A DNA stretch of 42,333 bases. Source: Actinomycetota bacterium (GTDB lineage Bacteria; Actinomycetota; Acidimicrobiia; IMCC26256; VFJJ01). The stretch covers positions 1-42,333 of the forward strand of contig VFJJ01000027.1 in the NCBI GenBank assembly GCA_009886115.1, read 5' to 3'. The position numbers and the translations under genes are program-made. Shown here in pieces: positions 24,714 to 33,311 of this stretch (the first letter of the stretch is position 1; every line of letters begins with the position of its first letter). A model generated the notes under the pieces. It was not told the origin of the DNA, ran no database searches, and saw only the letters and a program-made list of their open reading frames with translations.

Positions 24714-26660
24714 ATGAACGAGCAGCCCGAGTTCACCCTGGGGATCCGGGGCTACGCCGCGCCCGTCGAGATCGGGCGGGGCGGCTTCGGGGTCGTCTAC
24801 CGGGCTCAGCAGGTCGAGCTGCACCGCGAGGTCGCCATCAAGGTGCTGAGGGGAACGGCGCTCGACGATCGCTCGCGGCTCCGGTTCGATCGGGAGCGCA
24901 CGGTGATGGGCTCGCTGTCGAGCCATCCGTCGATCGTCACGATCTTCGACTCCGGCTTCACCGAGCTCGGATCGCCGTTCCTGGCCATGGAGCTCATGGA
25001 CGGGGGTTCGCTCGCCGACCGGCTCGACGGCGAGGGGCCGCTCGAGTGGCAGGAGGTCGCCGAGGTCGGGATCCGCATCGCCGGGGCCCTCGAGGCTGCG
25101 CACCGGGTCGGTGTGTTGCACCGCGATGTGAAGCCCGACAACGTTCTCATGTCGTCGTACGGCGAGGTGAAGCTCACCGACTTCGGCATCGCGTCGATGA
25201 TCGAGGGGACGGTGACCGCCACCGGCAACATCACCGCTTCGGTGGTCCATGCGGCCCCCGAGGTGCTCGAGGGTCGGCCGGCGTCGGTGGCGTCCGACAT
25301 CTACTCCCTGGGCTCCTCGCTGTTCTCGCTCCTGGTGGGGCAGCCGGCCTTTCTCCGCCCCACCGACGAAGGCGTGGTTCAGCTCATCACGCGCATCCTC
25401 ACCAAGCCCGTCCCCGACATGCGCCCGGGGGGAGTTCCGGGCGCCGTCGCAGACGTCATCGAGCAGGCGATGGCCAAGGAGCCCAGCCGGCGGTACACCT
25501 CGGCCGAGGCGTTCGGACGAGCCTTGGCCGATGCCGGAGCGGGGGCCGGGGCCGCGGTCTCGGCCAGCCTGATGGCCATTCGCGATGGGTCACCACGACG
25601 GTCCCGGGCCGAGGCGACGGCCTTGGGTCTGAGAGACGAGCCAACGCCCGACACCGTGCTCACGCCATCGTCGACGCCGCCCACGTTCACTCCGCCCTCG
25701 CTCACGCCCGGGTCGTCGGGCGTCACGCCGTCGCCATCGCCCTCGTTCACGCCACCCTCGTTCACGCCGCCCGGGCTGTCGGGCATCACTCCATCGCCAT
25801 CGCCATCGCCATCGCCATCGCCATCGCCATCGCCGAAGCGGCGGCGTCGGGTCCTGGTCGGCGCAGCGGCAGCCGTGGTGATCATCGGTCTCACGGGGAT
25901 CGCGCTCGCCCTCTCGGGTGGAGGTGACGAAGTCGTCGTCACGGGCGAGACCGACCCAACCGGTGCGGCGCAGGCCGATGGTTCCACCACGACGCCCACC
26001 CAGCCGGCCGCCTCGTCCCCCGACGTCTCGGGCTCGACGACGTCGACCTCGAGCGCGGCGTCGCCCACCAGGTCCGGCGGATCAGCCACCCGCGGCACCA
26101 CGATCGAGACCGACACGGCCGGCATCGCCGGGCTTCCCACGACGACGCCCGTCCCGACACCCACGACCGCACCACGAACGACGACCACCGCCACCACAGC
26201 GCCGGTCACCACAGCACCGGCGACCACCACGACCCTGCCCGCCGAGGTGGGCATCCCCGCGGTGACCGGCCAGGATCTCGCCAGCGCGACCCGGACCCTG
26301 AACCAGGCTGGCCTGTCCAACGTGACCAGCACCGTCGACTGCTTCGGCTCGCCCGACCGGGGCAAGGTCTTCAGCCAGGACCCCGCCCCGGGCTTCGTGG
26401 TCGCCCGCGAGTCGGTGGTGCACCTCAAGGTCGAGGACTCGTCCTGCGCCTTCGTTCCCAGCGTCGTGGGCTCCGACCTCGACACCGCGCTCGCAACACT
26501 CGGGTCGGCGAACTTCGCCTATCAATGGAGCTCGGCGTGTCTCGGCGGCCCGGTCCCCAACGCCGTCGTGAGCCAGACTCCGGCGGGCGGAGCCGACGTC
26601 AAGGCATCGACCGTCGTGGTGCTGCGCATCCAGGCCGACGGCTGTCAGAGCGCTCCGTAG
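24714..26660 (+). CDS. PknB-like Ser/Thr protein kinase with two PASTA domains
   Basis: 648-residue receptor-type kinase. Cytoplasmic kinase domain about 14-275: Gly loop EIGRGGFGVVY, K43 (VAIKVL), HRD loop (VLHRDVKPDNVL), DFG (LTDFGIAS) and APE (HAAPEVLEG). A Pro/Ser/Thr juxtamembrane region with a seven-fold SP run precedes the helix (VLVGAAAAVVIIGLTGIALAL, about 380-400). Outside come a Thr-rich stalk and two PASTA-like modules (IPAVTGQDLASATRTLNQAG, about 514-577; VPSVVGSDLDTALATLGSAN, about 580-645), which bind peptidoglycan fragments in this family. GGAG precedes ATG 24714. Its 3' end overlaps the convergent esterase gene by 16 bases. Confidence 0.93.
   Translation: MNEQPEFTLGIRGYAAPVEIGRGGFGVVYRAQQVELHREVAIKVLRGTALDDRSRLRFDRERTVMGSLSSHPSIVTIFDSGFTELGSPFLAMELMDGGSLADRLDGEGPLEWQEVAEVGIRIAGALEAAHRVGVLHRDVKPDNVLMSSYGEVKLTDFGIASMIEGTVTATGNITASVVHAAPEVLEGRPASVASDIYSLGSSLFSLLVGQPAFLRPTDEGVVQLITRILTKPVPDMRPGGVPGAVADVIEQAMAKEPSRRYTSAEAFGRALADAGAGAGAAVSASLMAIRDGSPRRSRAEATALGLRDEPTPDTVLTPSSTPPTFTPPSLTPGSSGVTPSPSPSFTPPSFTPPGLSGITPSPSPSPSPSPSPSPKRRRRVLVGAAAAVVIIGLTGIALALSGGGDEVVVTGETDPTGAAQADGSTTTPTQPAASSPDVSGSTTSTSSAASPTRSGGSATRGTTIETDTAGIAGLPTTTPVPTPTTAPRTTTTATTAPVTTAPATTTTLPAEVGIPAVTGQDLASATRTLNQAGLSNVTSTVDCFGSPDRGKVFSQDPAPGFVVARESVVHLKVEDSSCAFVPSVVGSDLDTALATLGSANFAYQWSSACLGGPVPNAVVSQTPAGGADVKASTVVVLRIQADGCQSAP
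25791..25832. repeat. Hexanucleotide microsatellite (ccatcg)7
   Basis: Seven uninterrupted copies of ccatcg encode a Ser-Pro run in the juxtamembrane segment of the kinase. It is prone to slippage, and changes of one unit keep the frame. Confidence 0.95.
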
Positions 26661-27853
26661 AGCGCGTCGAAGATCGTCCGCCAGCGAGGATCGTTGCGGG
26701 TCGAACCCTGCCAGTGCTGGCTCATCACGTAGCCGAACCCGATTCCGGCGTCGGGATCGGCGACGCCGAGCGAGCCGCCGGCCCCGTTGTGACCGTAGGT
26801 TCGCATCCCCGGCCCGAAGCGCCACTCGGGCTGGGTGATCTCGAAACCCAGCCCGAAACGGGTGCGCAGGCTCATCACGAGGTCGAATCCGTCCACATGG
26901 ATCCGGGACGCCTCGTCGACCAGTTCCGCGCCGAGGATCCGGGTACCGTCCAGCTCGCCGCCGTTGGCCATGGCCGCGTAGAGCCGGGCCAGTGAACGGG
27001 CGTTGGTCATGGCGTTCGACATGGGGATCTCGGCCGCCCGGTACTGCCGGGAGTTGCAATGGTCGAAGTCGATGGCATCGGGCGGGTTGGCGAAGCTCAT
27101 GGCGCCCAACCGGTGCGTGGCGAAGTGCGCCGAGAACGTGAGCTCGCCCGGGCCCAGTGCCGGCGCCGGAAGAGTGTCGGCGATTCGGGCATCGAGCTCG
27201 GGGCCGGCGCCGATGTGGACGTCGAGACCGAGCGCCGGGTTGAGGTCGGAGCGGAGGAACTGCCCGAGCGTCGTGCCCGAGGCCCGGCGGAACACCTCGC
27301 CGACGAGATGGCCGTAGGTGACACCGTGGTAGCCGTGGCCCGTGCCCGGCTCCCACATCGGAGCCTGAGCGGCGAGGGCCTCGACCATGGCGTTCCAGTC
27401 GGACAGGTCGCCGTGGTTCATGCGCTTGGTGATCGCCGACACCCCCGACTGGTGCGTGAGGAGCCAGCGCACGGGGATCTCGCCCTTTCCCGACTGCGCG
27501 AACTCGGGCCAATAGCGCGCCACCGGAGCGTCGAGATCGACGAGGCCCCGCTCCACCAACATGAGGAGCTCGATCGCCACCACGCCCTTTGTCGACGAGA
27601 ACACACAGGTGAGCGTGTCGCGCTCCCACGGCCGGCTGCGGGCGCGGTCGGCCCAGCCGCCCCAGACGTCGACCACCGGACGCCCGCCGGCGTACACGCA
27701 CAACGCTGCGCCGCGCTCGAAGGCCGGGTACCCGCCCGAGCCCACGGTGAAGTTCTCGACGAACGCGTCGCGAACCGCAGAGAAGGCCGGATCGACGGTT
27801 CCCGCGAACGGGATGCTCGCTCCGTCGGGTCCGCTGATGGTGGAGGCGCTCAT
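26645..27853 (-). CDS. Serine hydrolase, class C beta-lactamase/EstB family
   Basis: 402 residues. SxxK nucleophile motif S86-STK (CVFSSTKGVVAIELL), a YxN-like Tyr region (HGYHGVTYGHLVGEVF) and the C-terminal TYGHNGAGGSLGVADP, which replaces the KTG of beta-lactamases as in EstB-type esterases. No signal peptide, so a cytoplasmic esterase or lactonase is more likely than an antibiotic-resistance enzyme. Its ATG overlaps the E2 stop by 4 bp (ATGA), making it the fourth cistron of the dehydrogenase operon and suggesting it works on an ester, lactone or thioester of that pathway. Substrate unknown. Confidence 0.9.
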   Translation of the reverse strand: MSASTISGPDGASIPFAGTVDPAFSAVRDAFVENFTVGSGGYPAFERGAALCVYAGGRPVVDVWGGWADRARSRPWERDTLTCVFSSTKGVVAIELLMLVERGLVDLDAPVARYWPEFAQSGKGEIPVRWLLTHQSGVSAITKRMNHGDLSDWNAMVEALAAQAPMWEPGTGHGYHGVTYGHLVGEVFRRASGTTLGQFLRSDLNPALGLDVHIGAGPELDARIADTLPAPALGPGELTFSAHFATHRLGAMSFANPPDAIDFDHCNSRQYRAAEIPMSNAMTNARSLARLYAAMANGGELDGTRILGAELVDEASRIHVDGFDLVMSLRTRFGLGFEITQPEWRFGPGMRTYGHNGAGGSLGVADPDAGIGFGYVMSQHWQGSTRNDPRWRTIFDALYGAL

Positions 27854-29214
27854 GGGGTGCTCCCTTTTCCCGGCTCGGGCTGGCGTTCGTACGGATCGAG
27901 CTCCAGACGGCGTTTGATGGCCCCCGTGAGCGCGGCAGCAGCGGCGCCGTCGAGCACACGGTGGTCGTAGGCGATCGACAACGTCATCTCGGGCCGCACG
28001 GCCGGGCGACCGTCGACGGCGACGACCCGATCGGCCAGCGCACCGACGAACACCAGCATGGCCTCGCCGTCGTTGAGGACCGGGGTGCCAGCCCGGATGC
28101 CCCAGGCACCCAGGTTCGAGACGGTCGCGCTGGCCAGGCCGGTGTCGTCGGGACCGAGCCGCCCGGTGCGGCCCAGCTCGACGAGACGCCGGCGCTGCGT
28201 CGTGATCTCCTGCACCGACAAGCGATCGGCATCACGAACCACACCGACGACGAGCCCCCGCTCGGTGTCGATGGCGATGCCGATGCGCACGTCGGCGAAA
28301 CGCAGGAGATGGCCGTCGTCGTAGCGGGCGTTGGCGTCGGGCTGATCGGCCAGGGCCCGAGCAGCGGCCGCGACGACCGCGTCGGTCACCGTGGGTGCGC
28401 TGGGGTCGCCCTGAGCCGTGACCGAGGCTCGAGCCGCCAGCCGGCTGCCGTCGATGTCGACCATCTGCACGAAATGCGGCACGGTGGTCCACGAGCGGGT
28501 GAGGCGCTTCACCGCCGTGCGGCGCAACGGTGACAGCGGGAGGCGGTCGCGTACGAGACGGCCGCCGGCCACGTCCGCCACGCCGGCTGGCGCCGCCTCG
28601 CCGGCCACGTCGGGCACGGGCACGTCGGCCAGGGGCACGTCGCGTTCGACGACCAGCCCGTCGGGGCCCGATCCCACGAGGGTGGCGGGGTCGATGCCCC
28701 GCTCGCGGGCGAGCAGCCGAGCCCGGGGCGAGATCAGACCCCGAGCGCCGCTGGGAACGGCAGGCCCGCCAGCAGCGTCGCCGAAACGGTGAGCCGCGTC
28801 AGACCCGGCGACAGGCCCTTCAGAGTAGCCAGCACCTTCGGTGCGGCCCGCGGCACTCGAGCCCTCGGAGCCCTCAGAACCACCCGCGGCACCGGAGCCG
28901 CCCAGACCGTCAGAACCCCCAGCGCCACCAGAGCCGTCGAGGACGACGCACAGCAGGGTACCGATCGCCAACTCGTCGCCGGGTCGGGCCTGATGCGGGC
29001 CGAGCACCCCGTCTGCCGGCGCCTCCACGGGGATCTCGGTCTTGTCGGTCTCGACCACGGCGATCACGTCGCCTCGACGCACGAGCTCGCCCGCCTCGAT
29101 CGCCCATGAGAGCAGCACCGCCGTCTCGGCCGACTGGCCCAGGCTCGGCACCCGCACCTCCATCGACGACCGGCCCGGCCCGGGCGCCGGGTCGTGGCGG
29201 TCGGAGGCGCTCAT
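27850..29214 (-). CDS. Dihydrolipoamide acyltransferase (E2) of an oxoacid/acetoin-type dehydrogenase complex
   Basis: 454 residues. One N-terminal lipoyl domain (about 18-95) with lipoyl Lys K58 in VVETDKTEIPVEAP; an unusual Gly/Ser/Glu-rich linker (about 95-145) instead of the usual Ala/Pro linker; a peripheral-subunit-binding domain (SPRARLLARERGIDPATLVG); and the catalytic core (PLSPLRRTAVKRLTRSWTTV, ATVSNLGAWG, SIAYDHRVLDGAAAAALT) with the DHRxxDG active site. The core moves the acyl group from lipoamide to CoA. Its ATG overlaps the E1beta stop by 4 bp. No E3 (dihydrolipoamide dehydrogenase) is encoded here, so it must be shared. Confidence 0.93.
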   Translation of the reverse strand: MSASDRHDPAPGPGRSSMEVRVPSLGQSAETAVLLSWAIEAGELVRRGDVIAVVETDKTEIPVEAPADGVLGPHQARPGDELAIGTLLCVVLDGSGGAGGSDGLGGSGAAGGSEGSEGSSAAGRTEGAGYSEGPVAGSDAAHRFGDAAGGPAVPSGARGLISPRARLLARERGIDPATLVGSGPDGLVVERDVPLADVPVPDVAGEAAPAGVADVAGGRLVRDRLPLSPLRRTAVKRLTRSWTTVPHFVQMVDIDGSRLAARASVTAQGDPSAPTVTDAVVAAAARALADQPDANARYDDGHLLRFADVRIGIAIDTERGLVVGVVRDADRLSVQEITTQRRRLVELGRTGRLGPDDTGLASATVSNLGAWGIRAGTPVLNDGEAMLVFVGALADRVVAVDGRPAVRPEMTLSIAYDHRVLDGAAAAALTGAIKRRLELDPYERQPEPGKGSTP

Positions 29215-30200
29215 CGGCACATCTCGACGACCGTGGCGACGATGTCGTCGACGCTCGGGACCAACGAGTCGACGAGGTGCTCGGCCGTGGGAACGGGGAT
29301 GTCGGGGATGGCCAGGCGCCGCAGTGGACGATCGAGCCATCCGAAGGCGTGCTCCATCAGCAACGCCCCGATCTCGGCTCCGACGCCGAGCGTGCGCGGA
29401 CCCTCCTCGACCACCAGGCAGGCCCCGGTCTTCTTCACCGAGCGCAACAGGGTCTCGAGGTCGAACGGGTTGAGCGTGACCGGGTCGACGATCTCGACCT
29501 CGATCCCTTGTGCGGCAAGGATCTCCGCGGCGGCGAGCGATCGACGCAGCATGTCCTGCCAGGCGACGATCGTGAGACGGTCGCCGGGCCTGCGCACGAC
29601 GGCCTGCCCGAATGGCGTGACGTGCTCGCCCTCGGGGACGGGGCCGCTGGTGCCGTAGAGACGTTTGTGCTCGAAGACGAACACCGGGTCGTCGCTGCGG
29701 ATGGCCGCGGTCACGAGCCCCTTGGCGTCGGCGGGGGTCGACGGGACCACGACGCGCACCCCGGGCGTGTGCATCAGATAGGCCTCGGTGCACTGCGAGT
29801 GCTCGGGGCCGAACCCGCCTCCGCCCGAGGCCATGCGCACCACGAGCGGCAGGTCGACCTGGCCGTCGTGGGCGTAGCGCCAGGTCGCGCAGTTGAGGAA
29901 CACCTCCTGGCCGGCGCTGAACACGAAGTCGCAGTACTGCAGCTCGGCGATGGGTCGAAGTCCCCGCATGGCCATCCCGATCGCCATGCCCACCACGAGG
30001 TTCTCGCTGATCGGGGTGTCGAAGAGCTGGTCGCCGATGAACTCGCCCATCCCCCGCGACACGCCCCACACGCCGCCCATCGGGCCGACATCCTCGCCGA
30101 ACATCACCACGTTGGGATCGCGCTTCATCTCGCCCACGATCGCCTCGCGGATCGCGTGTGCGTACTTGACGATTCGCGTCTCTTCCGGCGCCTCGGTCAT
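29211..30200 (-). CDS. 2-oxoacid/acetoin-type dehydrogenase E1 component, beta subunit
   Basis: 329 residues; partner of the alpha subunit in a thiamine-diphosphate heterotetramer. Markers are ALAIREA-like YAHAIREAIVGEMKRDPN, VVMFGEDVGPMGGVWGVSRG, FDTPISENLVVGMAIGMAM (with the catalytic Glu of ISE), CDFVFSAGQEVFLNC and RMASGGGGFGPEHSQC. The C-terminal transketolase domain ends in PVPTAEHLVDSLVPS. Compared with pyruvate and acetoin dehydrogenases it could be either; substrate assignment needs biochemistry. Four-base overlaps bind it to both neighbouring cistrons. Confidence 0.94.
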   Translation of the reverse strand: MTEAPEETRIVKYAHAIREAIVGEMKRDPNVVMFGEDVGPMGGVWGVSRGMGEFIGDQLFDTPISENLVVGMAIGMAMRGLRPIAELQYCDFVFSAGQEVFLNCATWRYAHDGQVDLPLVVRMASGGGGFGPEHSQCTEAYLMHTPGVRVVVPSTPADAKGLVTAAIRSDDPVFVFEHKRLYGTSGPVPEGEHVTPFGQAVVRRPGDRLTIVAWQDMLRRSLAAAEILAAQGIEVEIVDPVTLNPFDLETLLRSVKKTGACLVVEEGPRTLGVGAEIGALLMEHAFGWLDRPLRRLAIPDIPVPTAEHLVDSLVPSVDDIVATVVEMCR

Positions 30201-31174
30201 GGCACGAACACCGACTCGCGAGCCGTGTCGGCGCTGACCACCGGTCTCGATCTCATCGTGGCGACGGCGGCTTCGATGCGCTCGTCGAAGCCCCGTTCGA
30301 GCTCCTCACGCAGCACCGGGTCGATCTGGTCGAGGGGATCGACCAACGCCGTGTCGCTCGGGCCGGCGCCCGGGCCCGGGCCTGATGCGCCCCGACGGTA
30401 CGACTCCCGATCTCCGAGCCAGTGACCCCGGAGCCGGGTGACCTTGACCTCGATGAGCGACGGACCATCGCCAGCCCGGGCCCGAGCGGCGGCCACGGCC
30501 ACCGTGTCGAAGACCGCATCGATATCGCTGCCGTCGACCACGATCCCGGGCATCCCGTAACCCGCGGCCCGGTCGGCGATGTCGACGACCGACGTCGACA
30601 CCGACGCCGGCACCGACATCCCCCACCCGTTGTTCTCGCACAGCAGGATCAGCGGCAGACGGGCGACCGCCGCGTAGTTCGCCGCCTCGTGGAACTGCCC
30701 GCGGTTGGCCGAGCCGTCACCGAAGAACACGATGCACACCCGGCCCGTGCCCAGCCGCTGCTCGGCGTAGGCGACACCGGCCCCGATCACGAAGTTGCCC
30801 CCGAGCGAGCCGCTCTCGCCCAGGATCCCCCGCGCCGCGTCGATGACGTGCATGACCCCGCCCTTGCCCCGGTTCGTACCACCCTCGCGGTACGCCATGT
30901 CGCACAGGATGGTCTCGAGCGGCAGGTCGCGAGCGATCCAGTAGGCGGTGCCCCGGTGGCCGTAGAGCATCGGGTCGTCGGGACGCAGCGCAGCGAGCAC
31001 GGCGCACTGGGCCAGCTCCTGGCCCGCGCCGAGGTGGAGATTGGCCGGGATCTCGCCGGTGAGGCAGAGCTGCGCCACCCGGTCCTCGAAGCGGCGAGCG
31101 AGGAGCGCGGTCGTGAAGATCCGACGCCGCGTCAATTCGTCCACGATCCCCCGATCGATCCTTGTCGGTGACAC
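30197..31174 (-). CDS. 2-oxoacid/acetoin-type dehydrogenase E1 component, alpha subunit
   Basis: 325 residues. The thiamine-diphosphate motif GDGSANRGQFHEAANYAAV with its closing ENNGWGMSVPAS is intact, as are HRGTAYWIARDLP, GKGGVMHVIDAARG and the phosphorylation-loop-like region (RLRGHWLGDRESYRRG). With the beta subunit it decarboxylates a 2-oxoacid or cleaves an acetoin-like ketol and loads the acyl group onto E2. The start is GTG 31174, first cistron of the leftward operon; a TAGATT at 31213-31208 (minus) may be its -10 box. The SDR gene diverges 89 bases away. Confidence 0.94.
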   Translation of the reverse strand: MSPTRIDRGIVDELTRRRIFTTALLARRFEDRVAQLCLTGEIPANLHLGAGQELAQCAVLAALRPDDPMLYGHRGTAYWIARDLPLETILCDMAYREGGTNRGKGGVMHVIDAARGILGESGSLGGNFVIGAGVAYAEQRLGTGRVCIVFFGDGSANRGQFHEAANYAAVARLPLILLCENNGWGMSVPASVSTSVVDIADRAAGYGMPGIVVDGSDIDAVFDTVAVAAARARAGDGPSLIEVKVTRLRGHWLGDRESYRRGASGPGPGAGPSDTALVDPLDQIDPVLREELERGFDERIEAAVATMRSRPVVSADTARESVFVP

Positions 31175-31263
31175 TCGGCGAAACAGCCGTCGCGTCAGGC
31201 AGCCCGCAATCTAGACGAGCCGCCCAGGTGCACACAGGAGCGCTGCGGTGCTACGAACAGGGC
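31175..31263. promoter_or_regulatory. Divergent control region between the two catabolic operons
   Basis: The only gap between the dehydrogenase-esterase operon (leftward) and the SDR-amidohydrolase-crotonase operon (rightward), so both promoters should lie here. TAGATT on the minus strand (31213-31208) is a candidate -10 for the leftward side. I see no strong operator palindrome; no regulator gene is adjacent. Confidence 0.5.
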
Positions 31264-32067
31264 ATGAACGCAAGCACCAAGCGACTCGACGGGCGGGTGG
31301 CCATCATCACCGGAGCGGCCCAGGGGCAAGGCGCCGCCGAGGCGGAGGCCTTCGTCGCCGAGGGCGCCAGGGTCCTGCTCACCGACGTGCTCGACGACGA
31401 GGGGACGGCTCTGGCCGATCGGCTCGGCCCGGCCGCGGCGTACCGACATCTCGACGTGACCGACGAGAGCCAGTGGGCCGAGGCCGTCGACGATGCCGTG
31501 GGCCGCTTCGGAGCGCTGCACGTCCTGGTCAACAACGCCGGGATCTCCTTGCGCCCCGCACCCATCGCCGAGACCCCGGTGGCGCGCTATCGCAGGGTGA
31601 TCGAGACCAACCTCGTGTCGATGTTCACGGGCATCCACTACGCAGCGCCCCATCTGAGCGCCGCGGGGAACGGGTCGATCGTGAACGTGTCGTCCGTGAA
31701 CGGCTTCGCCGGCGCCGCGGGGATCGCCGGGTACGTGTCGAGCAAGTTCGGGGTGCGCGGCCTCACTCGTACCGCCGCCCTCGAGCTCGGACGATCGGGC
31801 GTGCGTGTCAACTCGATCCACCCCGGCCCCATCGACACGCCGATGGTGCAGCCGGCGGCCTGGGGCGGCTTCGACATGCGCCCGATCCTCGCCGCCCGCA
31901 TGCCCTTGGGCCGGATCGGCCAACCGGCCGAGGTCGCCGAGCTCGTCGTGTGGTTGGCGTCGGACGCGAGCAGTTACTGCACCGGCGCCGAGTTCGTGAT
32001 CGATGGCGGATATCTCGCCGGCCCGTTCGACCCGGTGGGGCCCCTCGAGCGGGAGGCCGGGGTGTGA
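31264..32067 (+). CDS. Short-chain dehydrogenase/reductase (SDR)
   Basis: 267 residues, classical SDR using NAD(P). Cofactor motif TGAAQGQGAAEAEAF (GxxxGxG), D-containing LLTDVLDDEG after beta-2 (which favours NAD over NADP), structural NNAG (VLVNNAGISL), catalytic Ser in IVNVSSVNGF and the YxxxK pair (YVSSKFG), then HPGPIDTPM. An alcohol would be oxidised to a ketone in a catabolic setting. ATG 31264 is chosen because SDR homology begins within ten residues of it; the frame is open 34 codons further up. First cistron of the rightward operon, overlapping the next gene as GTGA. Confidence 0.93.
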   Translation: MNASTKRLDGRVAIITGAAQGQGAAEAEAFVAEGARVLLTDVLDDEGTALADRLGPAAAYRHLDVTDESQWAEAVDDAVGRFGALHVLVNNAGISLRPAPIAETPVARYRRVIETNLVSMFTGIHYAAPHLSAAGNGSIVNVSSVNGFAGAAGIAGYVSSKFGVRGLTRTAALELGRSGVRVNSIHPGPIDTPMVQPAAWGGFDMRPILAARMPLGRIGQPAEVAELVVWLASDASSYCTGAEFVIDGGYLAGPFDPVGPLEREAGV

Positions 32068-33311
32068 CCTCTCGGTCGAAAGCCGGGCCGTCGCCGTCGT
32101 CGACGAGAGCCACCGCGATCGTCGGCGACCGCCTCGTCGACGCCGACAACCACTACTACGAGCCCCGCGACGCCTTCACCCGGCACATGCCCCGCGCCCT
32201 GTTGCCCCTTGCCGTTCACGTCGAAGGCGAGGGCGACGACGAGAAGATCTTCGTGGGAGCCGAGCGTTTCGTGTTCCTCCGCAACCAGTACGACGCCGTC
32301 GTGAGGCCGGGCGCCCTGCGGGAGATGCTGCGCAGCATGAAGGCCAGCGGTGAGCGGGGCGATGCCAGCGAGGTCGACGAGCCCATGCAGCCCGCGTACG
32401 TCGACCCCGTGGCCCGTCTGGAAGCCATGGACCGACAGGGCGTCGAGGCCGCGTTGCTGTTCCCGACGCTCGGCGTGTGCGTCGAGCAGGCCATGGCCGG
32501 AGATCCCGTCCAGATCCACGCCAATTTCGACGCCTTCAACCGATGGCTCGACGACGACTGGGGATACGCCCACGCCGGACGGATCTTCGCTGCGCCGATC
32601 ATCCCGCTCGCCGACCGCGATCGCGCCTGCTCCGAGCTCGACCGGGTGCTCGAGCGCGGGGCGCGCGTCATCGCGCTCCGGCCCGGGCCGGCTTACGGAC
32701 GCTCGCCCGCCGATCCGTGGTTCGATCCGTTCTGGGCCCGGATCAACGAGGCCGGCGTGCTCGTGGGCCTGCACATCGGCGAGAGCGGCTACAACGAGAT
32801 GTTCTCGACGTGCTGGGGTGAGAGCCCGAACCCGCCGTCACACCGGCAGAGCGCGTTCCAGTGGTCGTGCTCGTACGGCGACCGTCCCATCATGGACACC
32901 ATCGCCTCGCTCGTGCTGCACAACCTCTTCGGCCGCTTCCCCAACGTGCGTTTGGCTTCGGTCGAGAACGGATCGCTGTGGGTGCCCTATCTCCTGGCCC
33001 AGCTCGACAAGATGAAAGGCATGGGCCGCAACGGCCCGTGGCCCGGCGGGTACGTCTCGGGCCGACCCAGCGAGATCCTCGGACGCCATCTGTTCGTGTC
33101 GCCGTACCACGAGGAGGACATCCCGGCACTGGCCCGTCTGATCGGACCGTCGCAGGTGCTCTTCGGCTCCGACTGGCCCCATCCCGAAGGGCTGGCCGAA
33201 CCGGCTGACTTCATCGAAGGGCTCGCCGGGCTGTCCGACGGCGACGTTCGCCTCATCATGCGCGACAACACCTCGAGCCTGTTGGGCCTGGGCCCGGGCG
33301 CACCGCGGTGA
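32064..33311 (+). CDS. Amidohydrolase family 2 metal-dependent hydrolase/decarboxylase
   Basis: 415 residues with the ACMSD-like TIM barrel. The first metal motif is DADNHYYEPRDAF, with a Tyr where many relatives have the second His of HxH, a form I recall from actinobacterial Amidohydro_2 proteins. The rest is conserved: LLFPTLGVCVE, APIIPLADRDRAC, VLVGLHIGESGYNE, RLASVENGSLWVPYLL and the final LFGSDWPHPEGLAEPADF with the metal Asp. Such enzymes hydrolyse C-N or C-C bonds or decarboxylate; the reaction here is unknown. GTG 32064 overlaps the SDR stop, and the crotonase starts in its own stop codon (GTGA), so all three are translationally coupled. Confidence 0.9.
   Translation: MTSRSKAGPSPSSTRATAIVGDRLVDADNHYYEPRDAFTRHMPRALLPLAVHVEGEGDDEKIFVGAERFVFLRNQYDAVVRPGALREMLRSMKASGERGDASEVDEPMQPAYVDPVARLEAMDRQGVEAALLFPTLGVCVEQAMAGDPVQIHANFDAFNRWLDDDWGYAHAGRIFAAPIIPLADRDRACSELDRVLERGARVIALRPGPAYGRSPADPWFDPFWARINEAGVLVGLHIGESGYNEMFSTCWGESPNPPSHRQSAFQWSCSYGDRPIMDTIASLVLHNLFGRFPNVRLASVENGSLWVPYLLAQLDKMKGMGRNGPWPGGYVSGRPSEILGRHLFVSPYHEEDIPALARLIGPSQVLFGSDWPHPEGLAEPADFIEGLAGLSDGDVRLIMRDNTSSLLGLGPGAPR

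Noticed and set aside
26645-27853. Beta-lactamase as an antibiotic-resistance gene.
   Set aside because: No signal peptide, C-terminal HNGAGG in place of KTG, and operon context with a dehydrogenase complex favour an intracellular esterase.
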